A stretch of 64,000 nucleotides of DNA, from contig NZ_JAKUKE010000003.1 in the NCBI RefSeq assembly GCF_024197615.1, positions 1,141,436-1,205,435 of the forward strand. Direction: 5' to 3'. Shown here piece after piece: positions 36,640 to 46,195 of this stretch. This stretch comes from Desulfuromonas sp. KJ2020. Lineage in GTDB: Bacteria; Desulfobacterota; Desulfuromonadia; Desulfuromonadales; SZUA-540. The first letter of the stretch is position 1. Each line of letters starts with the position of its first letter. Position numbers and translations under genes: made by a program. The notes under the pieces were generated by a model. That model was given only the letters and a program-made list of their open reading frames with translations. It ran no database searches and had not been told where the DNA came from.

Positions 36640-37350
36640 ATGAAAGATATCTTCCTCGCCGATGCCCACCTGCTTAAACCCGCTGACAGCAACTATCAGC
36701 GCCTTCTCCATTTTCTCGATTCGCAGGCAGCGGAGACTCGCACCCTCTATCTCCTTGGCGACATCTTTGAATTTTGGGTCGGCTACCGAAGCGTGGTTTT
36801 TTCCTCCTACGTGCCCCTGCTTGAAACCTTGCGTCGCTTAAGAAGCCAGGGCGTGGAAATCGTTTATGTCGAAGGCAATCACGATTTCCACCTCGGTCCC
36901 TACTTCAAGAAAGAACTCGGCTGTCGGATTCTCCCTGACGGCGGTTCCATCACCATCGACGGCTTGAAAGTCTACATCGGCCATGGCGATCTGGTCGATC
37001 AGGAGGACAAAGGCTACCGTCTGCTCAGACGTTTTCTACGCAGTCCCCTGCTGAAATTTCTTATGGCCATCGCCCCACCCGACCTGACCTGGGCCATCTC
37101 GCAGTGGGGCAGCCGGCGCAGCAAAGAGCGCCGCAGCGGCACCCCCCGCCCTCATCTGCCCGAACAAGCGCTGCACCGTCACGCACAAGGTCTCTTCGCC
37201 GAAGGTCACCAGGCGGTTATCACTGGTCATTTTCACACGCCCCTGTTCGAGTCATCCACCCAGGGGACGCTGATCGCCCTGGGAGACTGGATCACTCAGT
37301 ACAGCTATGCCATTTATGAAGATGGCGCCTTTTCCCTGCGCACTTTTTAA
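36640..37350 (+). CDS. lpxH: UDP-2,3-diacylglucosamine diphosphatase
   Basis: LpxH cleaves UDP-2,3-diacylglucosamine to lipid X in lipid A synthesis, at the inner face of the membrane. The 236-residue protein has the metallophosphoesterase motifs IFLADAHL, YLLGDIFEFWVG, VEGNHDFHLG and GHGDLVDQEDKGYR, then the C-terminal GHFHTP. Family members begin close to the first metal motif, supporting the ATG at 36640 over upstream in-frame ATGs. No ribosome binding site precedes this ATG and a near-consensus promoter places the transcript start on it, so translation may be leaderless. The 3' end overlaps the convergent YihY gene by 4 nt. Confidence 0.88.
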   Translation: MKDIFLADAHLLKPADSNYQRLLHFLDSQAAETRTLYLLGDIFEFWVGYRSVVFSSYVPLLETLRRLRSQGVEIVYVEGNHDFHLGPYFKKELGCRILPDGGSITIDGLKVYIGHGDLVDQEDKGYRLLRRFLRSPLLKFLMAIAPPDLTWAISQWGSRRSKERRSGTPRPHLPEQALHRHAQGLFAEGHQAVITGHFHTPLFESSTQGTLIALGDWITQYSYAIYEDGAFSLRTF

Positions 37351-38723
37351 GTGTCCACCGCATCTTTCTCCGGTTTTTCATCGCTATCGCCAACGAGGCG
37401 TTTCACCAAATCCTGCAGGGAAACGTCCTGAAGGGCGGCGGTTACCGCCTCTTTAACCTGGTCTTCCAGTTCGCGTACAAATCGCCTTTCGGACGAAGAG
37501 GGCATCCTTTCGTAACGAATTCCTTCATTTTCAAGAGCTTTCAGGATATCGACAACTTTCAGGTTAGCAGGCGAGCGCCCTGGCTGATAGATCAAGGGGG
37601 CCCGCTCGTCTCCACCCTTGTTCAAAAACCCCAGATCCACCAGACGGCTGAGAACATTGTCAGCCAAACGCGGTGGCAAGCCCAACTCCAAGGCAAAATC
37701 CTCCAGCGTCCAGGCCGGTTCCCCGCGATAGAATCTTTTGGTCACCAGCAGAAGAATGACCAGTGCGATATGCTGGCGGCAGGAGTAGCTCACCTGCTCG
37801 GCCCGCACCTCGCTCGGTACAAGCCGCAGATGCTGCCAGGCATAGGTCACTTCGAGGCCCAGCAGGACGATAAGCCAGCTGATATAGATCCAGACCATGA
37901 GGATAGGCAGGGCCGCCATCGTGCCGTAAATGGCGTTGTAACGCGCCATACCGATCTGGAATTCCACATAAGCCCACTGGGCCAACTGCCAGAGAGTGCC
38001 GCCGAAGATGCCGCCAATAATAGCCGCCGTGTAGCTGACCTTGCCATTAGGCATAAACAGATAAAGAACCGTAAAAACGATCCACATCCCCACATAAGGG
38101 ACAAATTTCAGAAAAAACAGAAAGGTCTGCCAGACATAGGGCAGCGCCTCGATTTTGGCGCCAAAGGTTTCGCTTTGCAGCGTCGAGGTGATGGAAATGG
38201 CGGCGATGACCAGCAGGGGGCCAATGGTGAGTACCGAGAAGTAATCGGAGAACCGGCGAATGAGAGGACGGGTTTCCTGCACACCCCAGATATGATTGAA
38301 ACTTTTCTCAATGTTGGTCATCAGGGTGGTCACGGTCAGGAGCAGGGCCAAAAGACCGACCATCCCCAGACGCCCGACATTGGTATTGTTGATGTAGGTG
38401 ATCACTTGCGAGACGATCTCTTCCGAACCGACGGCCAGATTTTGCAGGATGATCGGTTCCAGCGTGTTCTGGACCCCAAGCCCTTTGAGCAGGGCAAACA
38501 TGAGGGCCAGCAGCGGCACCAGGGAAAGGAGCGTAGTATAGGTCAGCGCAGAGGCGCGGATAAGACAACCATCGGCGAAGAAATCATGGAACACCAGCGC
38601 GGCGACCCTGGCCGGATTGACCAGAAATCTTTTCTTGCGCCCCACGCTCTCCTCGTCAAGTTCAAGATTGCCCGTCTTGGCAAAGCGCACCAGACGTTCG
38701 AACGTTTCCTTCCATTCGGTCAT
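37347..38723 (-). CDS. YihY/UPF0761-family membrane protein with C-terminal winged helix
   Basis: The 458-residue protein has about six membrane helices (roughly 45-285) with the family motifs FFADGCLIRASALTYTTLLSLVPLLA and YGTMAALPILMVWIYISWLIVLLGLEVTYAW. After the membrane part, residues about 300-440 form a soluble region with a winged-helix-like pattern (HIALVILLLVTKRFYRGEPAWTLEDFALELGLPPRLADNVLSRLVDLGFL). YihY proteins were once misnamed ribonuclease BN; their true function is not established. Confidence 0.87.
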   Translation of the reverse strand: MTEWKETFERLVRFAKTGNLELDEESVGRKKRFLVNPARVAALVFHDFFADGCLIRASALTYTTLLSLVPLLALMFALLKGLGVQNTLEPIILQNLAVGSEEIVSQVITYINNTNVGRLGMVGLLALLLTVTTLMTNIEKSFNHIWGVQETRPLIRRFSDYFSVLTIGPLLVIAAISITSTLQSETFGAKIEALPYVWQTFLFFLKFVPYVGMWIVFTVLYLFMPNGKVSYTAAIIGGIFGGTLWQLAQWAYVEFQIGMARYNAIYGTMAALPILMVWIYISWLIVLLGLEVTYAWQHLRLVPSEVRAEQVSYSCRQHIALVILLLVTKRFYRGEPAWTLEDFALELGLPPRLADNVLSRLVDLGFLNKGGDERAPLIYQPGRSPANLKVVDILKALENEGIRYERMPSSSERRFVRELEDQVKEAVTAALQDVSLQDLVKRLVGDSDEKPEKDAVDT

Positions 38724-38754
38724 GCATTGCCCCTTTCGCCTCTGATCCCAGACA

Positions 38755-38786
38755 CCAAAAAGCCCACGTCAGCGTGGGCTTTTTGG
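38755..38786 (-). terminator. intrinsic terminator after the YtxH/DUF948 pair
   Basis: CCAAAAAGCCCACG and its complement form a 14-bp stem with a 4-nt loop. The A run at its left base supplies the T tract on the minus strand, just past the stop of the YtxH-like gene. Confidence 0.85.
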
Positions 38787-38796
38787 TCGGTTTGCC

Positions 38797-39111
38797 TCAA
38801 GCCTCTTTCTTCTTGGCCTTCTCGGCCTCCATGGCTTGTCGGCCAGCCTCAATGGCCGCCTGAATCAGATCTTTCTTCTCATTCAACAGGTCGCGGCCTT
38901 CATCAACGACGCTTTTCAGGCGATCTTCCGCTTCATCGGTGAGTTCCCTCACTCTGTCCAGCGTTTCGTCACTGAGATCCCGGATCTTCCCACGCATCTC
39001 GCTACCGGAACGGGGTGCTGTCAACAGGGCAATCCCCCCGCCGATAGCCGCACCCATGACAAAAGCCAGAAAAACGGATCCAGCCCCACAACCTCTGTAA
39101 TCATCTGCCAT
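38797..39111 (-). CDS. YtxH-domain small membrane protein
   Basis: The 104-residue protein has one N-terminal membrane helix with a glycine-rich end (GSVFLAFVMGAAIGGGIALLTAPRSGSEMRGKIRD), the YtxH signature, followed by a long amphipathic coil (DETLDRVRELTDEAEDRLKSVVDEGRDLL). Relatives are often stress-associated and membrane-peripheral; function is not known. Two nucleotides separate it from the DUF948 gene upstream. Confidence 0.85.
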   Translation of the reverse strand: MADDYRGCGAGSVFLAFVMGAAIGGGIALLTAPRSGSEMRGKIRDLSDETLDRVRELTDEAEDRLKSVVDEGRDLLNEKKDLIQAAIEAGRQAMEAEKAKKKEA

Positions 39112-39113
39112 AA

Positions 39114-39515
39114 TCAGTCACCTCCTTTGTCCTTGTTCATTTCCCTGAGCAGCACCTTGCTGGCGGCTCGAATGCCCAGCCAGAGACCCGCCGCGTTCCC
39201 CATGTAGCGCCCCACGTCATGTTGGAGGAAATGGTTGACCCGATGAATCGAATCACCGACCTCCCCTACCGACTGCATCAGCCCTTCCACCTGCTCCACA
39301 CCCTGTTCGGCCTTGGCGGAGGCTTTGTTGATCCGCTCAGAGGCCTCGCGCAGTTCACGCAACATAGGCAGAATGTCCCGCTGGGCCAGCGTGATGAACT
39401 CATCGATCTGCCGAGCGGTTTTTTTGGCCTGAACCATCATCGGGATTAAAAAAGCGACGACCAGAACGGCCGCAACGACGACAATCAAGGCAAGGATATC
39501 AATTTCAACCGTCAT
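39114..39515 (-). CDS. DUF948-domain membrane protein
   Basis: The 133-residue protein has one N-terminal helix (ILALIVVVAAVLVVAFLIPMMVQ) and a coiled-coil domain (AKKTARQIDEFITLAQRDILPMLRELREASERINKASAKAEQG) as in DUF948, commonly paired with YtxH proteins. ATG 39515 follows GGAGG by 4 nt. Function unknown. Confidence 0.85.
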   Translation of the reverse strand: MTVEIDILALIVVVAAVLVVAFLIPMMVQAKKTARQIDEFITLAQRDILPMLRELREASERINKASAKAEQGVEQVEGLMQSVGEVGDSIHRVNHFLQHDVGRYMGNAAGLWLGIRAASKVLLREMNKDKGGD

Positions 39516-39625
39516 GGCACCTCCGGTAAATGGCAACTCAAGGGAACCTTGGCCTGAAACAATTAGAGCACACCCTGATCTTTTTGCAATAAAATGAATT
39601 GCTTATCCAAAAAATGCAGCACCTC

Positions 39626-41050
39626 TCAAGGTCCAACGGAGGGCGGGATATACTGGACTGGTCGGTCCAGCGCAGCACCCAACTCGGCGAAACCCTCGCC
39701 CTCCCCTACCAGAACAATAGCCTGCGAATCGGGGTGCAGATACCGGTTGGCGGCAGCCTGTACATCCGCAACTGTCACCTCGGCCACCTTGTCCCGATAG
39801 GTTTCCAGATAGTCGGCGGGGTAGTCATAAAAGTCGAGACGCATGGTCTGGGTGACAACCTCGTGCGTATCGGTGAAAGCAAAGACAAAGGAATTGATGA
39901 GACTCTCCTTGGCCAGACGCAGCTCTTCTTCACTGACCGGTTCCTGCCGCATGCGTTCCATATTGGCAAGCATCAGCTGCACCACTTCCAGCGTGGAGCT
40001 GCTTTTGGTTTCGCTGCCGGCAACAAAAGGACCGGGAAGTCTTCTGCCAATCTGGTAATAGGAGTAAACAGAATAGGCCAGCCCCCGGTTGGAACGGATT
40101 TCCCGCATGAGCCGCGCGTTGAAACCGCCGCCACCAAGAATATAGTTCATGACGCGGGCGGCCTGCAGATCGGGAGCCGATTTTTCAAGACCGACCTCTC
40201 CCAGCAGAATGGTCGTCTGGGGAATGTCCTTGTCGGCTACCCACAGAGCCGGCGCCGCGGACTTCGGTACGGCGGGGACAGTCTGGGGAACGAAATCATC
40301 AGCCGCCCAGTGTCCGAACAGGGCTTGCAGACGGCTCAACAGCTGCGCGCGATCGAAATCACCGGAAATGGCCAGCCAGAGGTTGCCCGGCTTGAAGTAC
40401 CTGTGATGAAAATCGAGCAGATCCTGACGCTCTATGGCCTGCAGGCTTTTTTCCTCGGGGTGTGTCCCCAGGGGATGTCCGGGATAAAGGGCGGCCATAA
40501 GGGCCCTTTGGGCCAGGGAGCCCGGCATGTCATCCTGGCGGCGCAGTCCCTCCAGGGCCTGTTTGCGGGAAACCTCAAGACGTTCCGGCTCAAAACGGGG
40601 GACCAGAAGGAGCTGGGCGAAAAGCTCCAGGCCCTTCTCGAAGTCTTTGGCCGGCACCGACAGATGCAACGTGGTGTCATAGGTGGATGTTGCCACGGAC
40701 AGATCAGCGGCGAGAAATTCCAGAGATTCCTCAAAAAGGTCGGGAGGAAAGTCCCCAGCCCCCCCCGTCCGCAGGGCGGCGGCGAAGAGATTTCCCAGTC
40801 CGACTTTGTCCCTGGGGTCTCCAATACTGCCCGCCCCCACCATGGCCGTAACATCGACCAGCGGCAATTCAGAGTCTTCCTTCAAATAAAGGCGGATGCC
40901 GTTGGGCAGAGTAAGCCGCTCCACATCCGGGACCTGAAACGTCAGGGGCGCAAAGGAAAGCTGCCGGGGATTGACCACTTTTTCTGCCGGCAGACAGGCA
41001 GTAACCCCGAACGCCAGCAGAGCCAGAAAACAAACCTTGATCCTCGTCAT
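39626..41050 (-). CDS. M16-family peptidase-like lipoprotein, catalytically inactive
   Basis: The 474-residue protein has two M16 halves but lacks the zinc motif: where HxxEH is expected it has VGLGNLFAAALRTGG. It starts with a lipoprotein signal (LALLAFGVTAC), so it should sit on the periplasmic side. In M16 heterodimers the inactive partner holds the substrate-binding half, and this gene directly follows the active one. The start at ATG 41050 is preferred to an in-frame TTG at 41056. Confidence 0.87.
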   Translation of the reverse strand: MTRIKVCFLALLAFGVTACLPAEKVVNPRQLSFAPLTFQVPDVERLTLPNGIRLYLKEDSELPLVDVTAMVGAGSIGDPRDKVGLGNLFAAALRTGGAGDFPPDLFEESLEFLAADLSVATSTYDTTLHLSVPAKDFEKGLELFAQLLLVPRFEPERLEVSRKQALEGLRRQDDMPGSLAQRALMAALYPGHPLGTHPEEKSLQAIERQDLLDFHHRYFKPGNLWLAISGDFDRAQLLSRLQALFGHWAADDFVPQTVPAVPKSAAPALWVADKDIPQTTILLGEVGLEKSAPDLQAARVMNYILGGGGFNARLMREIRSNRGLAYSVYSYYQIGRRLPGPFVAGSETKSSSTLEVVQLMLANMERMRQEPVSEEELRLAKESLINSFVFAFTDTHEVVTQTMRLDFYDYPADYLETYRDKVAEVTVADVQAAANRYLHPDSQAIVLVGEGEGFAELGAALDRPVQYIPPSVGP

Positions 41051-41052
41051 GC

Positions 41053-42552
41053 TCAAATCCCTTCCTTGCTCAGGCTGGCCACCGTGCGGTTTTCCGTCCG
41101 AAAATAGCGGCGGGCGACCTCGACAATCTCCTCGGCGGTGATGGTTTCCATCACCCGGTCATAGTTCACCAGATAGCGCCAGTCTCCCGCGACGGTCTGG
41201 TAAAAGGTCAGCATGCGGGCGAGGCCGCTGTTGCCTTTGAGATAGCGCAGACGGTCGGCTCGGAGGCGATTGCGAGCCCGCTCCAGCTCTTGCTCGGATA
41301 CGGGCTCGCGGGCAATACGGTCGAGCTCCTCATAGATGGCGGCCTCCACTTCGGCCAGGGAATGGGGATAGCGCGGAACGGCCGAAATAACAAAGAGATT
41401 GGGATACCGCGAGCCGGGAGCCGAATAGGTCGAGACGGACGTAGCCAGTTGTTTTTCCACCACCAGCGATCGATAGAGCCGGGAGGTACGGCCCTGGCCG
41501 AGGATAAGATCAATCAGATCGAAGATATAATCGTCGCGCTCTGGCAGGGTCGGCTTGTGGAAAGCCACCTGCAGCTGGGGCTCGGCTTCGAACGTGAGAT
41601 GAATGCGCTTCTCGCCGCGCTGGGCCGGCTCGACGGCCTCAACTCCGGCCACCGGGATCCCCGGCGGGATGTCGCCGAAATACCTTTCCACCGTAGCGAT
41701 CGCCTCCTCGGCATCGATATCGCCAACCAGGGCGATGACAGTATTGACCGGGGCATAGTAGGCGTCATGAAAGGCCCGCGTCTTGGCCAGGGTCAGGTTG
41801 GCAATATCCGAGTGCCAGCCGATAATGGGATAGCGATAGGGGTGCATGGTGAAAGCCGTGGCGAGCAGATTTTCGTAGAGCATGCCGGCCGGATTCGTCT
41901 CGTAGGACCGCCGGCGCTCCTCCTGCACAACCTCCCGCTCCGTGTAAAATTCACGCAGGACGGCGTTTTTCATGCGATCGGACTCGATGGCGGCCCAGAG
42001 CTCCAGCTTGTTGGCCGGCAGCGAGATCAGGTAGGTCGTCAGATCCTTGCTGGTGAAGGCATTGTACCCTACCCCGCCGTTTTCGGCGTAAATCCGGCTG
42101 AACTCATCTTTGACCACAAACTCCCGGTGGCGCTCCTGCAAGGCTTCAAGTTCCCCTTGCAGGCGGGCCAGGGCATCAGGGTCAGCCTGGTCCCCCGCTC
42201 TCTTTAAGGCATCCAGTTGAACAGCCGTGCGTTCGATGGCTTCCAAAAGCGGCTTTTCCTTCTGGTAATCGGTCGTCCCCAGCGTCTTGGTCCCTTTAAA
42301 GAGCATGTGCTCAAGCAGGTGGGCCACCCCGCGATTTTCGCTGGTTTCGTCGGTGGCTCCCACACCAAGGGTAATATAGGCGGCAAAGGTAGGCGAGTCA
42401 TGGCGTTCCACCAGCAATAGCTTCAGTCCGTTGGCCAGAGTATGTTCTTTAACTTTGGCTTCGAGGGTTTCCGCCGTGGCGACGGACGGCAGACAGAGCA
42501 GGCCGGTCAGAAGCAGAAACAGGCCCAGACGTTTAAAGGACGGACGGATCAT
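41053..42552 (-). CDS. M16-family zinc metallopeptidase, active subunit
   Basis: The 499-residue protein has a signal peptide (about 1-28) and the inverted zinc motif HLLEH in NRGVAHLLEHMLFKGTKTLG. Between this and the conserved NGGVGYNAFTSKDLTTYLI stretch is an insertion of about 60 charged, helical residues (RTAVQLDALKRAGDQADPDALARLQGELEAL region), probably a coiled coil. Substrate is unknown; the mitochondrial processing peptidase-like pairing with the inactive homologue downstream suggests a heterodimer in the periplasm. AAGGAG precedes ATG 42552. Confidence 0.9.
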   Translation of the reverse strand: MIRPSFKRLGLFLLLTGLLCLPSVATAETLEAKVKEHTLANGLKLLLVERHDSPTFAAYITLGVGATDETSENRGVAHLLEHMLFKGTKTLGTTDYQKEKPLLEAIERTAVQLDALKRAGDQADPDALARLQGELEALQERHREFVVKDEFSRIYAENGGVGYNAFTSKDLTTYLISLPANKLELWAAIESDRMKNAVLREFYTEREVVQEERRRSYETNPAGMLYENLLATAFTMHPYRYPIIGWHSDIANLTLAKTRAFHDAYYAPVNTVIALVGDIDAEEAIATVERYFGDIPPGIPVAGVEAVEPAQRGEKRIHLTFEAEPQLQVAFHKPTLPERDDYIFDLIDLILGQGRTSRLYRSLVVEKQLATSVSTYSAPGSRYPNLFVISAVPRYPHSLAEVEAAIYEELDRIAREPVSEQELERARNRLRADRLRYLKGNSGLARMLTFYQTVAGDWRYLVNYDRVMETITAEEIVEVARRYFRTENRTVASLSKEGI

Positions 42553-42672
42553 CGGATCTCCTTGCATGATAAGGATTCAACAGACGCGGTTTTTACCGAC
42601 TTTTTGCAGGGTAGCATAAAGAAAATCTGCACGCCAAGGCTTCGGTGACAGAACAGGTCTTTCCGGCGGGTT

Positions 42673-45051
42673 TCAGGGAGCGGAGATAGAAGGGGCGCTG
42701 GTCGAGGAACGGTAGAGCAGGCCTGGGGATCTGACCGCAGGCAGCAGGGTCTGGCGAATGACGTCCTGCAGGGTCCTGACGAAAATCACGCGTACATCCT
42801 GACCCAAATCGTCGTCAAGGTCCCGCAGGTGAGCCCGATTGGCTTCCGGCAACAGGACGGTCCTGACCCCTGCCCGACGGGCCGCCAGGACCTTCTCCCT
42901 GACCCCGCCAATGGGCAGAATGCGGCCGGAGAGAGTCAGCTCCCCGGTCATGGCGACCTCCCGGCGCGCGGGGCGACCGCCAAGAAGGGAAATCAGCGCC
43001 GTAGCGAGAGCCACTCCGGCCGAGGGACCATCTTTGGCAATAGCTCCGCCGGGAACATGGATATGGATATCCTTGGCATCAAAGGCCTGGGGTTCAAGGT
43101 CGAAATCAGCGGCGTGCGCCTTGACATAGGATAAGGCGGTCTTAGCCGATTCCTGCATAACGACGCCAAGACTTCCGGTCAGAATCAACTCCTTTTGCCC
43201 CTCCATACAGGTGGCTTCGATGAAAATAATATCGCCGCCAGCCTCAGTCCAGGCCAGCCCGGTGACCACTCCGACCCTGTCCTCTTCCGCGGCGACATCA
43301 CTGAAATAGCGGCGCGGCCCCAGCATATTTTCGACCAGTGCAGGCGAAATGGCCTGAGGTATGGGCTTTTTCTGGCTGACCTCCCTGGCGACCTTGCGGC
43401 AGATCGAGGCAAGAGCGCGTTCGAAACCGCGGACCCCTGCTTCACGGGTGTAATTTCTGATAATCAGTCGAAGAGATGACTCGGCAAACTTCAGGGGGTG
43501 GTTGGCCAGGCCGTTTTCATCCAACTGCTTCGGAATAAGATAACGAACAGCGATCTGAATCTTCTCCTCGTCACTGTAGCCGGAGAGACCGATGATCTCC
43601 AGGCGGTCCCTGAGCGCCGGCGGGACGGTATCCATCTGGTTGGCGGTGGTGATGAACAGGACACGGCTCAGATCGAAGGGGACGTCAAGATAGTGGTCGC
43701 AAAAGCTGCCATTCTGCTCCGGATCGAGCACCTCCAGCAGGGCCGAGGAGGGGTCTCCCCGAAAATCGTGACCGATCTTGTCCACCTCATCGAGCATGAA
43801 AACCGGGTTATTGGCCCCACAGCGACAGATTTCCTGAATGATGCGACCAGGCATGGCGCCGATATAGGTTCTTCGATGGCCGCGGATTTCGGCTTCATCC
43901 TTCATTCCCCCCAGAGACATGCGAATGAAACGGCGCCCCATGGCCCTGGCGATGGAGCGCCCTAGCGAAGTCTTTCCCACCCCCGGTGGCCCGACAAAGC
44001 AGAGGATGGGGCCTTTACTCGTCTCGCGCAAAGAACGAACGGCCAAGAATTCGAGCACACGCTCCTTGATCTCCTTCAGATCGTAATGGTCTTCGTCCAG
44101 CACCTCTTCGGCCTGCACGATATCGAGCGTGTCATCCGTTGCCATCGACCAGGGCACCGAAAAAAGATACTCCACGTAGGTACGACAGATGTTGTATTCG
44201 GGAGAGGCGGCCCCCATGCGTTCCAGACGGTTGATTTCCTTTTCCGCTATGTTTTTTGCTTCGGCGGGCATCTCTTCTTCTTGCAGGCGGCGGCGAAAAT
44301 CGGCGATCTCGGACTGACGCGGGTCTTCATCGCCAAGCTCCTCCTGAATCTGCCGCATCTGTTCCCGCAGCAGATATTCCTTCTGGGTTTTGCCCAGACG
44401 GCGCGCCACCTCCGTCTGAATTTCCCCACGCACCTGCAATTTCTGCACTTCGTCGGTAAGGCGCAGATAGACGTCTTTGAGACGTTCCAGCGGGTCGAGT
44501 ATAGCGAGAACCCGATCCTGTTCGGCCAGCGGTAGACCAAGATAGACAGCTATCAGATCGGCAAGATGTCCGGCATCGTCCGCCTCCTCGACGATCTTGA
44601 CAGCGCTTTCAGGCAAAGGGCGCCCGGAAGCCATAGCGATTTTAAGGAGAATGCCGACTCCCTGTATCAGGGATTCCGCCACCGGCCCGACGGCTTTTCG
44701 TTCTGGCAGCATCTGGATATGGGCCAGCAGGCAAGTGTCATTTTGAATGCATCGCGTCATCTGAACGCGATGCAGACCTTCGACCACCGCCTTGCAACCT
44801 CCCTCGGGAAAACGAGACAGCTGGTTGATGCGCACCACGGTGGCCACCGGGCTCAACTCATCAAAAACCCCCTCCCCGCCATGAGGGCAGGGAGCCAGCA
44901 CCAGCAAGCGCTCTGAGGCCATGGCCCGGTCGAGGGCTTTCATGTCGCGAGCCTGGACAAAAAGAGGAAAGAGCATACGAGGAAAGACAACCTGTTCCCG
45001 CATGGGATGCACTGGAAGAATCGAGGGTATCGTCAGAGGACTTTCTTTCAT
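42673..45051 (-). CDS. lon: ATP-dependent protease Lon
   Basis: Lon degrades misfolded and regulatory proteins in the cytoplasm. The 792-residue protein has the N-terminal substrate domain (about 10-200), AAA ATPase with Walker [14 protein letters not shown] and Walker [11 protein letters not shown], and a protease domain with the catalytic serine in [16 protein letters not shown] and lysine in [14 protein letters not shown]. All active residues are intact. I start at ATG 45051 ([24 protein letters not shown]) with AGGA 7 nt upstream. A candidate promoter lies 60-85 nt upstream. Confidence 0.95.
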   Translation of the reverse strand: MKESPLTIPSILPVHPMREQVVFPRMLFPLFVQARDMKALDRAMASERLLVLAPCPHGGEGVFDELSPVATVVRINQLSRFPEGGCKAVVEGLHRVQMTRCIQNDTCLLAHIQMLPERKAVGPVAESLIQGVGILLKIAMASGRPLPESAVKIVEEADDAGHLADLIAVYLGLPLAEQDRVLAILDPLERLKDVYLRLTDEVQKLQVRGEIQTEVARRLGKTQKEYLLREQMRQIQEELGDEDPRQSEIADFRRRLQEEEMPAEAKNIAEKEINRLERMGAASPEYNICRTYVEYLFSVPWSMATDDTLDIVQAEEVLDEDHYDLKEIKERVLEFLAVRSLRETSKGPILCFVGPPGVGKTSLGRSIARAMGRRFIRMSLGGMKDEAEIRGHRRTYIGAMPGRIIQEICRCGANNPVFMLDEVDKIGHDFRGDPSSALLEVLDPEQNGSFCDHYLDVPFDLSRVLFITTANQMDTVPPALRDRLEIIGLSGYSDEEKIQIAVRYLIPKQLDENGLANHPLKFAESSLRLIIRNYTREAGVRGFERALASICRKVAREVSQKKPIPQAISPALVENMLGPRRYFSDVAAEEDRVGVVTGLAWTEAGGDIIFIEATCMEGQKELILTGSLGVVMQESAKTALSYVKAHAADFDLEPQAFDAKDIHIHVPGGAIAKDGPSAGVALATALISLLGGRPARREVAMTGELTLSGRILPIGGVREKVLAARRAGVRTVLLPEANRAHLRDLDDDLGQDVRVIFVRTLQDVIRQTLLPAVRSPGLLYRSSTSAPSISAP

Positions 45052-45109
45052 GAAAGATTCCTGCACCTAGGGTTTACACCTTCGATAAACTCGCTTTTTC
45101 TCTCCTTTC

Positions 45110-45137
45110 AAGATATCAGTCCCCCCATGGCTGTCAA
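45110..45137 (-). promoter_or_regulatory. candidate sigma-70 promoter of lon
   Basis: On the minus strand TTGACA (45132-45137), 16 bp, TATCTT (45110-45115). I see no clear heat-shock (sigma-32) pattern in its place. Confidence 0.5.
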
Positions 45138-45229
45138 ACGGCCGGAACCGGACTTTGACAAAAAGCCGGACGGTGGTTAACTCATGAATGGTGGGTGGAG
45201 ACAACCTTGTTTTTAATAAAGAGGCCCCT

Positions 45230-46192
45230 ATGAAAAAACTAGCTGTTTTAACCAGTGGCGGTGACTGCCAGGGAATGAACGCCGCTATAAGGGCGGTGGT
45301 TCGCACGGCTCTTTCGGCAGACCTTAATATCGTTGGTTTTCAAAAGGGCTATTACGGTCTGATCCACGACCTGGCCGAACCACTGACGACTCGCTCAGTC
45401 AGCGGTATTCTGCAACGCGGCGGCACATTTTTGCAGAGTGCCCGCTGCCCTGAAATGCATTCGCCCGGCGGTCTTGAAGCGGCGGTGGTCACCTTGCAAA
45501 GGCACCAGGTGGAGGGACTGGTCGTCATCGGCGGAGACGGTTCCCTGCGCGGCGCTTTGGCCCTGCATGCTCGGGGCATCCCGGTTATCGGCATCCCCGC
45601 CTCCATTGACAACGACATTCCCTTTACCGATATGTCCCTGGGGGTCGACACCGCGCTGAACAATATCATCCACGCCGTCGACTGCCTCAAAGACACCGCT
45701 TCGTCCCACGACCGTGCTTTTCTGGTGGAAACCATGGGCAGAAAATGTGGTTATCTGGCGGTGGTGGCCGCCATTGCCTGCGGGGCCGAGCATGCTCTCA
45801 TTCCGGAGATCCCTTATGATATCGAAGCGATCTGCGCCAATCTCAAGCGGCGCTTTGAGGAGGGGCGGGACAATTCGATCATCATGGTCGCCGAAGGGGT
45901 GGGACAGGCCCAGAGCATCGCCGAGCAGATCAAGGACAAGGTCGGCTTTGAAACCCGCATCATGGTCTTGGGGCATTATCAGCGCGGGGGATCGCCCAGC
46001 ACGTTTGACCGTGTTCTCGCCGCCCGTTTCGGAGCCAGTACAGTCGAAGCGCTGAGGAGAGGGGAATCGGGAAAGATGGTCGGCCTCAGTTGCGGCAAAG
46101 TCACTTTTACCGAGCTGGAGAAAGTTCTGACCTCAGGACTGCGGCCGATCGATCAGGTTCTTTTGCAGTTGGCCCAGATCCTCGGTATCTGA
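45230..46192 (+). CDS. 6-phosphofructokinase (short form)
   Basis: This second phosphofructokinase, 320 residues, has LTSGGDCQGMNAAIRAVVR, VVIGGDGSLRGALAL (Gly at the ATP-type position) and IGIPASIDNDIPFTD, where alanine and serine replace the Gly-Thr of E. coli at positions 124-125. The catalytic aspartate of IDND is retained. It is closer to the classical ATP-dependent bacterial type than the copy at 19799. The ATG follows AGAGG by 5 nt. It lies divergent from lon and converges tightly (3 nt apart) on hypF. Confidence 0.9.
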   Translation: MKKLAVLTSGGDCQGMNAAIRAVVRTALSADLNIVGFQKGYYGLIHDLAEPLTTRSVSGILQRGGTFLQSARCPEMHSPGGLEAAVVTLQRHQVEGLVVIGGDGSLRGALALHARGIPVIGIPASIDNDIPFTDMSLGVDTALNNIIHAVDCLKDTASSHDRAFLVETMGRKCGYLAVVAAIACGAEHALIPEIPYDIEAICANLKRRFEEGRDNSIIMVAEGVGQAQSIAEQIKDKVGFETRIMVLGHYQRGGSPSTFDRVLAARFGASTVEALRRGESGKMVGLSCGKVTFTELEKVLTSGLRPIDQVLLQLAQILGI

Positions 46193-46195
46193 CCC

